Assembly: GCA_963745175.1 (NCBI GenBank)
Contig: CAVUWK010000004.1
Location: 62,001 to 126,000 of the forward strand
DNA length: 64,000 nt
DNA from: Bog-473 sp963745175
Lineage (GTDB): Bacteria > Actinomycetota > Acidimicrobiia > Acidimicrobiales > RAAP-2
Direction of reading: 5' to 3'
Positions 36,847 through 47,744 of the stretch are shown in pieces. How positions within the stretch are numbered: position 1 is the stretch's first letter; each line of letters starts with the position of its first letter. A program made the position numbers and the translations under genes. Under the pieces are notes generated by a model. That model searched no databases, was not told where the DNA came from, and saw only the letters and a list, made by a program, of their open reading frames with translations.

Positions 36847-36905
36847 TGCTCCAAACGTTAGGGCACGAGTACCGAAGGTCGACAACTGCCGGGCATCAGG
36901 GGCGC

Positions 36906-36933
36906 AGGAAAACCCGCCTGCCGGGGTTTTCCT
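36906..36933. promoter_or_regulatory. Perfect 10-bp inverted repeat between polyprenyl synthase and clpC
   Basis: AGGAAAACCC and GGGTTTTCCT are separated by eight bases (GCCTGCCG). The site is in the divergent region, about 60 bases from the leftward start and 128 before clpC. It could be an operator, or a hairpin in a clpC leader. It does not match CIRCE or HAIR sequences. Confidence 0.45.
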
Positions 36934-36938
36934 TCGGA

Positions 36939-36974
36939 GATCCAGGGTGGATCGAGGGAGGATCCAGGGTGGAT
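36939..36974 (+). repeat. Two direct copies of GATCCAGGGTGGAT upstream of clpC
   Basis: The 14-base unit begins at 36939 and 36961, a 22-base period, immediately after the inverted repeat. Two helical turns of spacing suggest paired protein binding on one face of the DNA. Confidence 0.5.
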
Positions 36975-37060
36975 GCGGGACCTGCCGGCTGCGGCGTGAT
37001 GGACTAAGGCCACAGGTACACTGGGCCGAGAAGCAAGAGGAACAAGGAGAGGCGGTCAGG

Positions 37061-39571
<2,511 letters not shown>

Positions 39572-39575
39572 TCCC

Positions 39576-39590
39576 TGTCGCTCTGCGACA
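39576..39590. terminator. Small hairpin after clpC
   Basis: TGTCGC-TCT-GCGACA forms a six-pair stem five bases after the clpC stop, between convergent genes. It lacks a T-run, so it is only a weak terminator candidate. Confidence 0.3.
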
Positions 39591-39670
39591 CGGCCACCCG
39601 ACATCTGGAACGCCGGGGCCGGGAAGATTCTGGGGGACCTCCCGTGGCTGTGCCGAGGGTGTCGCACGGC

Positions 39671-40196
39671 TCAGTTCTCCCAGCAGTAGGTGAACTCCCC
39701 GCGGAGCGCCGGCGTGTACCCCGCCAGCCGTCGCGCCTGGAAGTGCGGATTGCCCGCGCCGACGGGCGGGTAGCTCAGGCCCAGCGGGCCCGCCGGCTCG
39801 AATCCGAACCGGCCGTAGAACGCCGGGTCACCCAGGAGCACCAGCAGGGGCCAGTGACGATCCTCCGCCGCCTGCACGAGCGCACGCAGGAGGGCGCGGC
39901 CGCTGCCCCTGCGCTGGTGGGCCGACGCCACGCACACCGGTGCCACCCCGGCCACGGTGGAGGCGTGGCCGTCGAGGAATCCCGGCGGCCGCCTGCAGAT
40001 GCCCGACGACGGTGCCGGCGTCGTCGGCGACGAGTTCGATGCACGCGTTGCCCGGCCGCGCCGCCGCCGACCAGGTCCGCCGAACGATGTCGAGTTCCTC
40101 GTCCGCCTTGCGGGTCTCGTCGGAGAAGGCGTCCCGGACGACGGCAAGGATCCCCGCCGTGTCGGCGGGCTGCGCCGAACGGATGGTCACCGTCAC
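39671..40196 (-). CDS. GNAT family N-acetyltransferase, frameshifted
   Basis: The N-terminal half starts at GTG 40196 (VTVTIRSAQPADTAGILAVVRDAF) and the C-terminal half (FLDGHASTVAGVAPVCVASAHQRRGSGRALLRALV, AFYGRFGFEPA) is in the next frame. They join near 39983, where a GGG run has one extra G. The acetyl-CoA loop is QRRGSGRAL. The YPPVGAGNPHFQARRL tail resembles the YhbS-like group of putative acetyltransferases. GTG overlaps the nuclease stop (GTGA). Substrate unknown. Confidence 0.75.
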
Positions 40197-41242
40197 GGCA
40201 GGTGCACGCCGACCGAGACGGCGTGGTGGTCCGACAGGCCACCGGCCGGGATCACGGCCGGGCGCCGGGCCACCAACCCGCGCACGAGGATCCAGTCCAC
40301 CTTGAGCGGCACGTGGTCGGGCAACCCTCCGGCGTCGTGGTCGGTCGTCGGCGCGGCGGTGTTGGCGTCGATCCACTCGAATCCGTGGGCCCGCGCCACC
40401 TCGAAGAGCGGCTCGTGCGCCACCGGCCACGTGAAGCGCGTCGGCTCTTCGTGGCGCAGGCGTCGCACGAGCGGCCGGTCGAGCAGTTCGGCGTAGGTGG
40501 CGCCCAGCGTGTTGAAGTCGCCGCCCACAATTGCGGGACGGCCGTCGCTTCGTTCGTCGAGCGCCTGCAGGACGACCTCCATCTGTTCGGCCCGGTGCCG
40601 CGCGTCGGTGCGGTTCTCCAGGTGCGTCGACGCGAGCTCCACCGGGACGCCGTCCAGGTCGACGGTGGCGAGGACGGCGACGCGGCCACCGACCCGGGGC
40701 TGAGGCGAGTCGGCGGCGAACCACCCCGGGCCCGATCCGGGCAGCCGGACGACGACGGGTTCGCCGAGGTGAGCCGGCGAGACGATGGCGTCCCCGTGGA
40801 GGCCCCGCTCGTTGACCTGGCCCGCAGTGGCGCGCTGCTCCGCCTCGTCACCCAGGCCCAGCTCGACGAACTCGACGCCGAACACGTACCCCGCCCCGAG
40901 GTCGGTGGCGATGGCGTCGGCGATGTCCTCGTTGTCGGTGCGGGCCATGCCGTCGTCGAGCTCCGAGAGCAGGCAGACGGCGCCGCCGGACGCGTGCAGT
41001 CGTGCCGCCAATTCCAGGGGCCGACGGCCGCGTTGGACGTTCCAGGCCACGACGCGCAGCCAGCCCGTCAGGTCGCAGGGTGGGCCGGCGTGAGCCCCCA
41101 GCGCGATCTGGTGCAGGCAGGGGAGCTCGTCGAGGAGCCGGTCGTGGAGTTGCCGGTCGCCGACCCGGGCAACCCAGTCAGCCCGTTCCCGTTGCGTCGG
41201 TGCGTCCACGGGCCGAGCCTGCCACGCCGGCCCGTGAGACAC
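40193..41242 (-). CDS. Endonuclease/exonuclease/phosphatase (EEP) family protein
   Basis: The 349-residue protein from GTG 41242 has an EEP fold from about residue 62: VVAWNVQRG, LLSELDDG (metal Glu), ELASTHLENRTDARHRAEQM, IVGGDFNTLG (Asp/Asn active pair), VDWILVRG, and LSDHHAVSVGVHL (Asp-His). The first about 60 residues are an extra basic/helical region. Possible activities range from DNA repair nuclease to phospholipase; nothing local decides. No signal peptide is seen. It is divergent from radA over 20 bases. Confidence 0.75.
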   Translation of the reverse strand: MSHGPAWQARPVDAPTQRERADWVARVGDRQLHDRLLDELPCLHQIALGAHAGPPCDLTGWLRVVAWNVQRGRRPLELAARLHASGGAVCLLSELDDGMARTDNEDIADAIATDLGAGYVFGVEFVELGLGDEAEQRATAGQVNERGLHGDAIVSPAHLGEPVVVRLPGSGPGWFAADSPQPRVGGRVAVLATVDLDGVPVELASTHLENRTDARHRAEQMEVVLQALDERSDGRPAIVGGDFNTLGATYAELLDRPLVRRLRHEEPTRFTWPVAHEPLFEVARAHGFEWIDANTAAPTTDHDAGGLPDHVPLKVDWILVRGLVARRPAVIPAGGLSDHHAVSVGVHLP

Positions 41243-41262
41243 CCCTCCCGTACGGTGCCGCC

Positions 41263-42730
41263 ATGGCTACGGCTCCCGGTACGCGCGCCCGCGCCCGCGC
41301 CGACGGCGGCTACGTCTGCGCGGCGTGCGATGCGACCTCGCTGCGCTGGGCGGGCCGCTGCCCGGCCTGTGGCGAGTGGAACACCTTGGGCGCCGCGCCG
41401 GCGCGGCGGCGCGCCCGCTCCGGGCCCGGCGAGGACCCACCCGCGGCGCGACCGCTGGCCGACGTGTCCACGGACGCCATCCACCCTCTGCCCACCGGGG
41501 TGAGTGAGCTCGACCGCGTCCTGGGCGGGGGTGTCGTCGCCGGCTCGGTCACGCTCTTGTTCGGGCCACCCGGCATCGGCAAGTCGACGCTCCTCTTCCA
41601 GGTCCTCTCGTCGCTGGCCGCCACCGGGCTCGACGTCATGCTGGCGTCGGCCGAGGAATCGCTGGCCCAGGTGCGCGGGCGGGCCACCCGCATGGGCCTG
41701 GTGCCGCGGCACCTCCTGGCGCTCGAGGGACCCGACGTCGAGGCGATCGAGGCCGCCGTGGCGCACCACCGCCCGGCCCTCGTGGTGGTCGACTCGCTGC
41801 AGTCCGTGTCCGACCCCGAGTTGGGCCAGCCGGCGGGCAGCCTGGCCCAGGTGCGCACCTGCGTCGAGCGACTGACCCGCATGGCCAAGTCGAGTGGCGC
41901 CCCGCTGCTCCTGGTGGGCCACGTGACCAAGGACGGCGACCTGGCCGGGCCGCGGGCCGTCGAGCACCTGGTCGACACCGTTCTCTCCTTCGACGGCGAC
42001 CGCCACCACGCGCTGCGCGTCCTGACGTCGGTCAAGCACCGCTTCGGCCCGACCGGGGAGGTCGGCATCTTCGAGATGCGCGACGACGGGCTGCGCGCCG
42101 TTCCCGATCCCGGCCCGCTCCTGCTCGGCGACCGGATGGCCGGCGTCCCGGGCAGCGTGGTCGTGCCGGTCCTGCAGGGGCGCCGGCCGCTGCTCGTCGA
42201 GGTGCAGGCGCTCCTCGGTCCCGGAACCGGCGGCGGCACCGGGCCGCCCCGGCCGCAGACCCTGGGGATCGATGCCGGCGCGGGCCAACCTTCTCCTGGC
42301 GGTCCTGGCCTGCCGCACGATGGTCGAGATCCCGGCGTCGGCCCAGATGTTCGCCGCCGCCGTCGGCGGCATCACCGTCACCGAGCCCGCGGCCGACCTG
42401 GCCGTCGCCCTGGCCATGGCCTCGGTCATCACGGACTGTCCCCTGCCACCCGACGTCGTGGTGTTCGGTGAGCTCGGACTGGCCGGGGAGGTGCGCACCG
42501 TCCCCGGCGCGGACCGCCGCCTGGCCGAGGCCCACCGGGCCGGCTTCACCCGGGCGTTGGTGCCCGCCTCGGCGTTGAACTCGTCCACCGCGCCGCCACC
42601 CGGGATGAGCGTGCACGGGGTGCGTACGCTGGCCGAGGCGCTGACCCTGGCCCGATCGGAGGCCGGCGCGCGGGGCAGGCCGGGTACGATGCCGGGGTGG
42701 CCGACGGTGCGGGCGGCAGCCAGCCTCTGA
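41263..42730 (+). CDS. radA: DNA repair protein RadA, frameshifted
   Basis: TACGGT six bases before ATG 41263 suggests a leaderless start. Residues 18-36 form the C4 zinc finger (YVCAACDATSLRWAGRCPACGEW). Walker A is GPPGIGKST, and the KNRFG-like motif reads KHRFGPTGE. The Lon-like domain begins in the first frame (VVPVLQGRRPLLVEVQALL) and continues in the next (ARANLLLAVLACRT, AQMFAAAVGGITVTEPAADLAVALAMAS). One extra base lies near 42275. RadA helps branch migration in recombination. It overlaps disA by 34 bases, the usual actinobacterial and Firmicute order. Confidence 0.9.
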
Positions 42731-43758
42731 ACGACGCGCTGGCCATGATCGCGCCGGGCACCAAGCTCCGCGAGGGCCTCGACCGGATCTTGCAGGCCAA
42801 GCACGGCGCGCTGATCCTGGTGGGCGACGACCCGGCCGTCCTCTCCGTGTGCACGGGGGGGTTCCTCCTCGACGCGGAGTACAGCCCCCAGCGCCTGTCC
42901 GAGCTGGCCAAGATGGACGGCGCCATCATCCTGGCGGCCGATGCCTCGCGCATCGCCCGTGCCAACGTGCACCTCGTGCCCAAGGCGACCATCGCGACAT
43001 CGGAGACCGGCACGCGCCACCGCACCGCCGAGCGGGTCGCCCGCTCCATCGACGTGCCGGTGATCGCCGTCTCCGAGGCGATGGCGACCATCGCGGTGTA
43101 TCGGAACGACCGCAAGCACACGACCCAGTCCGCCGGCTGGCTCATCGACCGCTCGAGCCAGGCGTTGTCCACCCTGCAGCGCTTCCGGGTCCGCTACGAC
43201 GACGCCCTGTCGGCGCTGACCCGGCTCGAGATGGAGGACTCGGTCTCGGTGCGCGACGTCGTGGCGGTGCTCCAGCCGGGGGAGATGGTGCGGCGCATCG
43301 CCGAGGAGATCGAGGGCCACCTCGTCGAGCTGGGGTCCGACGGCCGGCTCATCCACCTGCAGACCGCCGAGCTGAGCTCGGGTGTCCCCGAGAGCCTGTC
43401 CTTGGTCCTGCGCGACTACACCGACGTCAAGGGGATCGCCCACCTGCGCTCGCTGCCGGCCGACGCGCTCATGGACCTGCCCAAGGTGATGGCTGCGCTG
43501 AACCTGCCGGTTTCGGACGACCAGCTGCACGCCGAGTTGGCGCCGCACGGATACCGCCTGCTGCACCGCCTGCCCCAGCAGCTCTCCGAGACACTCATCG
43601 AGCGCCTGGTGCAGCGCTTCGGTTCCCTGCCCGAGATCCTCTCCGCTTCGGCGGCCGAGCTCGAGTCGGTCGAGGGCATCGGTGCCGCCACCGCTCGCCA
43701 CGTCCGCGACGGCCTGGCCCGTCTGGTCGAGGCCAGCATCTTCGAGCGATACGAATGA
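42697..43758 (+). CDS. disA: DNA integrity scanning diadenylate cyclase DisA
   Basis: GTG 42697 gives 353 residues. The DAC domain contains the catalytic DGA (KMDGAIIL) and the ATP-binding RHR (GTRHRTAERVA). The coiled middle domain follows, then a C-terminal helix-hairpin-helix DNA-binding region (VEGIGAATARHVRDGLARL). It makes cyclic di-AMP from two ATP and scans for DNA junctions; RadA can inhibit it in Bacillus. Thus the organism uses c-di-AMP. Confidence 0.95.
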   Translation: MADGAGGSQPLNDALAMIAPGTKLREGLDRILQAKHGALILVGDDPAVLSVCTGGFLLDAEYSPQRLSELAKMDGAIILAADASRIARANVHLVPKATIATSETGTRHRTAERVARSIDVPVIAVSEAMATIAVYRNDRKHTTQSAGWLIDRSSQALSTLQRFRVRYDDALSALTRLEMEDSVSVRDVVAVLQPGEMVRRIAEEIEGHLVELGSDGRLIHLQTAELSSGVPESLSLVLRDYTDVKGIAHLRSLPADALMDLPKVMAALNLPVSDDQLHAELAPHGYRLLHRLPQQLSETLIERLVQRFGSLPEILSASAAELESVEGIGAATARHVRDGLARLVEASIFERYE

Positions 43759-43772
43759 CGGGGTGGGTCTGG

Positions 43773-43778
43773 TAAAAT
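43773..43778 (+). promoter_or_regulatory. -10 TAAAAT of carD with a structured leader
   Basis: TAAAAT is the most AT-rich hexamer in the disA-carD gap and predicts a leader of about 110 bases. That leader can fold: ACCGT-CGA-ACGGT at 43787-43799, CTCTGCAGAG near 43819, and GCCCG-TG-CGGGC near 43850. A role in carD control is possible. Confidence 0.45.
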
Positions 43779-43893
43779 AGGCGGTCACCGTCGAACGGTC
43801 TCATGCCCGTGACGGAACCTCTGCAGAGCATCGCCTGCAGATCTGCGTGCCCGTGCGGGCGGCAGCTGATCCACCCAAGGAGTCGTGATTTCT

Positions 43894-44373
43894 GTGCCCT
43901 TCAAGGTCGGAGACAAAGTCGTCTACCCCCACCACGGGGCCGCCGTCATCGAGAAGCGCGAGACCAAGGTCGCCTTCGGTGAGAAGAAGGAGTACCTGGT
44001 CCTGCGCCTGGCTTACGGCGATCTGATCCTCAACGTGCCCGCCGACAACACCGAAGGGGTGGGACTGCGCGAGGTGATCAACGACGAGGAGGTCGAGGAG
44101 GTGTTCGCCGTCCTGCGCAAGAAGGAGGCGCGCATGCCGACGAACTGGTCCCGCCGCTACAAGAACCACTCCGAGAAGCTGCGCTCGGGCGACATCTACC
44201 AGGTGGCCGAGGTGGTCCGGAACCTGTCCATCCGGGACAAGGACAAGGGCCTTTCCGCCGGGGAGAAGCGGATGCTCCAACGGGCGCGCCAGATCCTCGT
44301 GTCCGAGTTGACCTTCGCCCTCAACGTGGACGAGGAGACGGCCGAAGAGCGCCTCAATGAGGCGCTGACCTGA
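43894..44373 (+). CDS. carD: CarD/RbpA-type RNA polymerase-binding regulator CarD
   Basis: GTG 43894 (VPFKVGDKVVYPHHGAA) is preferred over GTG 43885. It matches the mycobacterial N-terminus and lies 11 bases after AAGGAG, whereas 43885 is only two bases away. The protein has 159 residues: a Tudor-like RNAP-interacting domain (residues 1-55), then a helical DNA-binding domain with W at NWSRRYK, the conserved wedge tryptophan. CarD stabilises open complexes at rRNA and other promoters. Confidence 0.92.
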   Translation: MPFKVGDKVVYPHHGAAVIEKRETKVAFGEKKEYLVLRLAYGDLILNVPADNTEGVGLREVINDEEVEEVFAVLRKKEARMPTNWSRRYKNHSEKLRSGDIYQVAEVVRNLSIRDKDKGLSAGEKRMLQRARQILVSELTFALNVDEETAEERLNEALT

Positions 44374-44393
44374 TCGACCGGCCCGGTCGCACC

Positions 44394-45049
44394 GTGGCCC
44401 GGGTGTGGTCGATCGTCGTGGCCGGGGGTTCCGGCCGGCGCTTCGGCCGGATGAAGCAGTTCTCCGCCCTGGGCGGCCGCCCGGTGCTCGAATGGGCCGT
44501 CGCGGCGTGCCGGGCCCGTTCCGCCGGGGTCGTCCTCGTGCTCCCCGCGACGCACCCGGCGACCATGACCTTCACGGCGCCGATGCCGTCGTCACCGGTG
44601 GCGCGACGCGAGCCGAGTCGGTGCGCTGCGGGTTGGCCGCGGTGCCGGCCGACGCGGAGGTGATCGTGGTGCACGACGCGGCACGGCCGTTGGCCTCGCC
44701 CGCCCTCTTCGACGCCGTGCTCGACGCGGTGGACGGCGGGGGAGCGGACGGTGCCGTGCCCGGCATCCCGCCGAGTGACACCATCAAGTCCGTGGACGAG
44801 TCCGGGCGGGTCACCAACACGCTCGACCGCGCCACGCTGGTCGCCGTCCAGACGCCCCAGGCGTTCCGGGCCGCCGTGCTCCGGCGGGCCCACGAGCAGG
44901 CCCCGTCGAGCGCCACCGACGACGCCATGCTGGTGGAGGCCCTGGGTGGCAGGGTCCAGGTCGTGTCCGGCGAGCCGGGCAATCTCAAGATCACCGGGCC
45001 AGGCGACCTCGAGGCGGCCGAGCGCCTGCTGGCGGCGCGGGAGGGGTGA
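44394..45049 (+). CDS. ispD: 2-C-methyl-D-erythritol 4-phosphate cytidylyltransferase, frameshifted
   Basis: The first frame from GTG 44394 holds IVVAGGSGRRFGRMKQFSALGGRPVLEWAV, the CTP-binding motif. The second frame has GADAVVTGGATRAESVRCGL, VHDAARPLASP, and TDDAMLVEALGGRV. They join near 44558 with one base missing. This is the MEP isoprenoid pathway enzyme after Dxr. It overlaps ispF by four bases and follows carD, as in other actinobacteria. Confidence 0.88.
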
Positions 45050-45522
45050 GCGTGCGCATCGGCCAGGGCATCGACATCCACCGCTTCTCCGACGATCCGC
45101 ACCGCCCGCTCGTCCTCGGCGGCGTCGAGATCGAGGGGGCGCGTGGCCTGGGCGGGCACAGCGACGCCGATGCGGTGTGCCACGCCCTGGCCGACGCCGT
45201 CCTCGGCGCCGTGGGCCTGGGCGACCTGGGCCGGCACTTCCCCGACACGGACCCCGTGTGGGAGGGCGCGGACAGCGTGTCCCTGCTCACCGAGGTGCTC
45301 CGCATGGCGGGAGCGCACGGCTTCGCCTGCGCCAACGCGGACTGCACCATCATCGCCGACGCCCCCCGCCTGGCCCCGCACACCGCGGCCATGGTGGAGC
45401 GCCTGAGCACGGTGCTGCAGGCCCCCGTCTCGGTCAAGGCGACCCGGGCCGAGGGGCTCGGCGCGCTGGGCCGGGCGGAGGGCATCGCCTGCCTGGCCGT
45501 CGTGCTGATGGAGTCGGTGTGA
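45046..45522 (+). CDS. ispF: 2-C-methyl-D-erythritol 2,4-cyclodiphosphate synthase
   Basis: The 158-residue trimeric enzyme has IGQGIDIHRF (metal Asp/His), GHSDADAVCHALADAVLGA, GDLGRHFPDTDP, and KATRAEGLGALGRAEGIACLAV. It uses the CDP-ME 2-phosphate product downstream of IspD. It overlaps ispD (GTGA) and rlmB (GTGTGA). The cysS gene often found next is absent. Confidence 0.93.
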   Translation: MSVRIGQGIDIHRFSDDPHRPLVLGGVEIEGARGLGGHSDADAVCHALADAVLGAVGLGDLGRHFPDTDPVWEGADSVSLLTEVLRMAGAHGFACANADCTIIADAPRLAPHTAAMVERLSTVLQAPVSVKATRAEGLGALGRAEGIACLAVVLMESV

Positions 45523-46433
45523 GCCGCCGCCCGCCCCGGGGGGCGCCGCGCCGCGCCGGCGCGCCGCGCCAGGAGTCCCGCCGGGGCCAGGACCAGCGCC
45601 GGGGTCAGGGCGGCCCGCCCCCCGACCGCCGGCCCGGCCCGCGCAGCGAGCTCGGCGGCGATCAGGTCGAGGGACGCCGGGCCGTGCTCGAGCTGCTCTC
45701 GGTGGGGCGCCGCACGGTGCGGCGGATCCTGCTGGCCGAGGAGCAGGACCCCTCACCCCAGCTGGACCGGATCGAGGAGCTGGCGGCCCGGCTGCGGGTC
45801 CCCGTCGAGACGGTGCCCCGGGCCCGGCTCGACGCCCAGGCCCGCACCGAGGCACCGCAGGGTGTCCTGGCGCTGGCCCGCCCGCTCGAACCGGTGGCGC
45901 TCGAGGACCTGGCCGCGCCGGACCGGCGCGGTCCGGCGCCGTTCCTCCTGGTGGCCGCCGGCATCACCGATCCCCGGAACCTGGGGGCGCTCCTGCGCAG
46001 CGCCGAGTGCGCGGGCGTGACCGGGGTGGTGCTGCCGCGCCACCGATCGGCCCGCCTGTCGCCCACCGTGACCAAGACGGCGGCCGGGGCGATCGAGCAC
46101 CTGCCCTTCGCGGTGGTGGGCGGCGTGCCGGCCGCGCTGAGCGAGCTGCGCGAGCTCGGGGTGTGGTCGATCGGCCTGGCCGGCGAGGCGGAGCAGTCGC
46201 TCTACGACCTGCCGCTGGGCGAGGGACCCGTCGCGCTGGTGGTCGGCAGCGAGGAGAAGGGGCTGGCGCCGTTGGTGCGCCGGCGCTGCGATGCGGTGGC
46301 GGCCATTCCGCAGCACGGCGCCCTGCCCTCGCTCAACGTCGGCGTCGCGGGGGCTGTCGCCTGCTTCGAGGTGGCGCGGCAGCGCGGCGCCCACGCCACC
46401 CGGTCCACCCGGTCCACGACCCAGGCAGACTGA
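45519..46433 (+). CDS. rlmB: 23S rRNA (guanosine-2'-O)-methyltransferase RlmB / SpoU family
   Basis: GTG 45519 opens a 304-residue protein with a very basic, low-complexity first 45 residues (RRPPRGAPRRAGAPRQESRRG...). It continues with an L30e-like substrate domain (VEGRRAVLELLSVGRRTVRRILLAEE) and a SPOUT knot with ITDPRNLGALLRSAECAGVTGVVLP, GSEEKGLAPLVRRRCD, and SLNVGVAGAVACFEVARQR. It methylates a guanosine ribose in 23S rRNA. Confidence 0.88.
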   Translation: MSRRPPRGAPRRAGAPRQESRRGQDQRRGQGGPPPDRRPGPRSELGGDQVEGRRAVLELLSVGRRTVRRILLAEEQDPSPQLDRIEELAARLRVPVETVPRARLDAQARTEAPQGVLALARPLEPVALEDLAAPDRRGPAPFLLVAAGITDPRNLGALLRSAECAGVTGVVLPRHRSARLSPTVTKTAAGAIEHLPFAVVGGVPAALSELRELGVWSIGLAGEAEQSLYDLPLGEGPVALVVGSEEKGLAPLVRRRCDAVAAIPQHGALPSLNVGVAGAVACFEVARQRGAHATRSTRSTTQAD

Positions 46434-46468
46434 ATCGAGGGTTTCCCGGCGCCGAAGGGGGACGCACC

Positions 46469-47023
46469 ATGCCCGAGCAGAGCGGAACGGCCGGTCCCGA
46501 CCTGGGGGCGATCTTCGACCTCCACGTGGCCTCCGAGTTCGAGACCGAAGACCTGGACGCCACGATGGCCACCATGACGGATGCGCCCCACGTCACCCAC
46601 GTGCCCACCCTGGCCGGCGGCATCGGCGCCGAGGGCGTGCGGCGCTTCTACGGGGACCACTTCATCGGGCACTGGCCCGACGACGTCCGCATCAGCCACG
46701 TGTCGCGCACCGTCGGCGCAGCACGGGTGGTGGACGAGATGGTGATGCACTTCACCCACGATCAGGTTATGGACACCTTCCTGCCCGGCGTCGCGCCGAC
46801 CAGTCGGGCCGTCTCGCTCCCCGTGGTGGTGGTCGCCGACTTCGAGGATGACAAGGTCGCCTCGGAGCACATCTACTGGGACCAGGCGTCCCTCCTGGTG
46901 CAGATCGGGCTGCTCGACCCGTCGCTGCTGCCGGTGTGCGGCGCCGAGCAGGCGGCCAAGGTCCTCGACGAGAGCCGGCCGTGCAACCAGCTCATCGCGC
47001 GGGCCGTCCGCGACCGTGCTTAG
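46469..47023 (+). CDS. SnoaL-like / NTF2-fold protein
   Basis: The 184-residue protein has GAAGGGGG upstream of ATG 46469. Residues 15-145 fit an NTF2-like cone: TEDLDATMATMTDAPHVTHVPTLAGGIGAEGVRRFYGDHFIGHWPDD, then SLPVVVVADFEDDKVASEHIYWDQASLLVQIGLL. The latter strand pattern is typical of SnoaL-like cyclases and of unassigned ester-cyclase family members. No operon partner reveals the substrate; its end overlaps the mscL end by four bases. Confidence 0.7.
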   Translation: MPEQSGTAGPDLGAIFDLHVASEFETEDLDATMATMTDAPHVTHVPTLAGGIGAEGVRRFYGDHFIGHWPDDVRISHVSRTVGAARVVDEMVMHFTHDQVMDTFLPGVAPTSRAVSLPVVVVADFEDDKVASEHIYWDQASLLVQIGLLDPSLLPVCGAEQAAKVLDESRPCNQLIARAVRDRA

Positions 47024-47436
47024 GCCGCCGGCGCCACCTCGGACGTGCAGAACGCGCACCGGCGCGCCGCGACGGGGATGTCGCTCAGGCACTCCGGGCA
47101 CTCGCGCGTCTCGGGCTTGGGTTCCTCCGTCGGCAGAAGGTTGAGGCGCCGCATCAGCGTCGTCAGCGGCACCACGACGGCGAAGAACACGACGGTCGCC
47201 ACAATGAGGAACGACACCAGCGCGTTGAGGAACGACCCGTACTTGAACGTCGAACCGTGGAGCCTGAAGGTCAGGTTGCCGAAATCGGGTTTGCCGAAGA
47301 TGGCGGCGACGAGCGGCGTGATGAGGTCCGCCACGAACGCGGTGACCATCGCGGTGAAGGCCACCCCGACCACGACGGCGACGGCCAGGTCCACGACGTT
47401 GCCCCGCAGGACGAACTTCTTGAAATCAGACAGCAT
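47020..47436 (-). CDS. mscL: Large-conductance mechanosensitive channel MscL with zinc-ribbon tail
   Basis: ATG 47436 (MLSDFKKFVLRGNVVDLAVAVVVGVAFTAMV) is the family start; longer upstream frames cross the tRNA. There are two membrane helices at about residues 15-40 and 70-95. The C-terminus carries RECPECLSDIPVAARRCAFCTSEV, two CxxC pairs that should bind zinc, seen in several actinobacterial MscL proteins but not in Escherichia coli. The channel opens under osmotic down-shock. 138 residues is a normal size. Confidence 0.9.
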   Translation of the reverse strand: MLSDFKKFVLRGNVVDLAVAVVVGVAFTAMVTAFVADLITPLVAAIFGKPDFGNLTFRLHGSTFKYGSFLNALVSFLIVATVVFFAVVVPLTTLMRRLNLLPTEEPKPETRECPECLSDIPVAARRCAFCTSEVAPAA

Positions 47437-47535
47437 CTGGGGTTCCCTTCTCGCGACGGCTGGCGCGCCCGCCCCCTGACCGCTCTGTACCCGCATTGGC
47501 CCCTTGCACCACGCGGCATGACCACGAAAGCGCCG

Positions 47536-47570
47536 GAAAGGAGCCCCAGAAAGGAGCCCCAGAAAGGGAG
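47536..47570. repeat. 13-bp tandem repeat beside tRNA-Thr
   Basis: GAAAGGAGCCCCA occurs at 47536 and 47549, with a partial third copy at 47562. It lies just downstream of the tRNA 3' end in transcription order. Confidence 0.7.
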
Positions 47571-47577
47571 ACCGAGG

Positions 47578-47650
47578 AGCCCGAGGCAGGAATCGAACCC
47601 GCGACATCTTCATTACAAGTGAAGTGCTCTACCGACTGAGCTACTCGGGC
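47578..47650 (-). tRNA. tRNA-Thr (anticodon TGT)
   Basis: Read on the minus strand, the acceptor GCCCGAG pairs with CTCGGGC. The D-arm is AGCTCAGTCGGTAGAGCA, the anticodon arm CTTCA-CTTGTAA-TGAAG with anticodon TGT, and the T-arm contains GGTTCGATTCC. The 73 bases end with discriminator T; CCA is not encoded. Confidence 0.95.
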
Positions 47651-47744
47651 GCTAGGCCCAGGCTACAGTCCCGCCGTCCCCGGCCCCGCCCGACCAGCGG
47701 AAAGGCTTGCACCGGGCGGGGGTGCAGGGCAGGCTGGACCCGCA

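Noticed and set aside
36906..36933. Terminator of the polyprenyl synthase gene
   Set aside because: The inverted repeat is upstream of both flanking genes, not downstream.
41068..43788. A 906-residue antisense frame over radA-disA
   Set aside because: Shadow frame with no domain; disA is intact and radA is complete apart from one indel.
47536..47570. Integration (att) site beside the tRNA-Thr gene
   Set aside because: The tandem repeat does not copy the tRNA 3' end and no integrase or mobile gene lies nearby.
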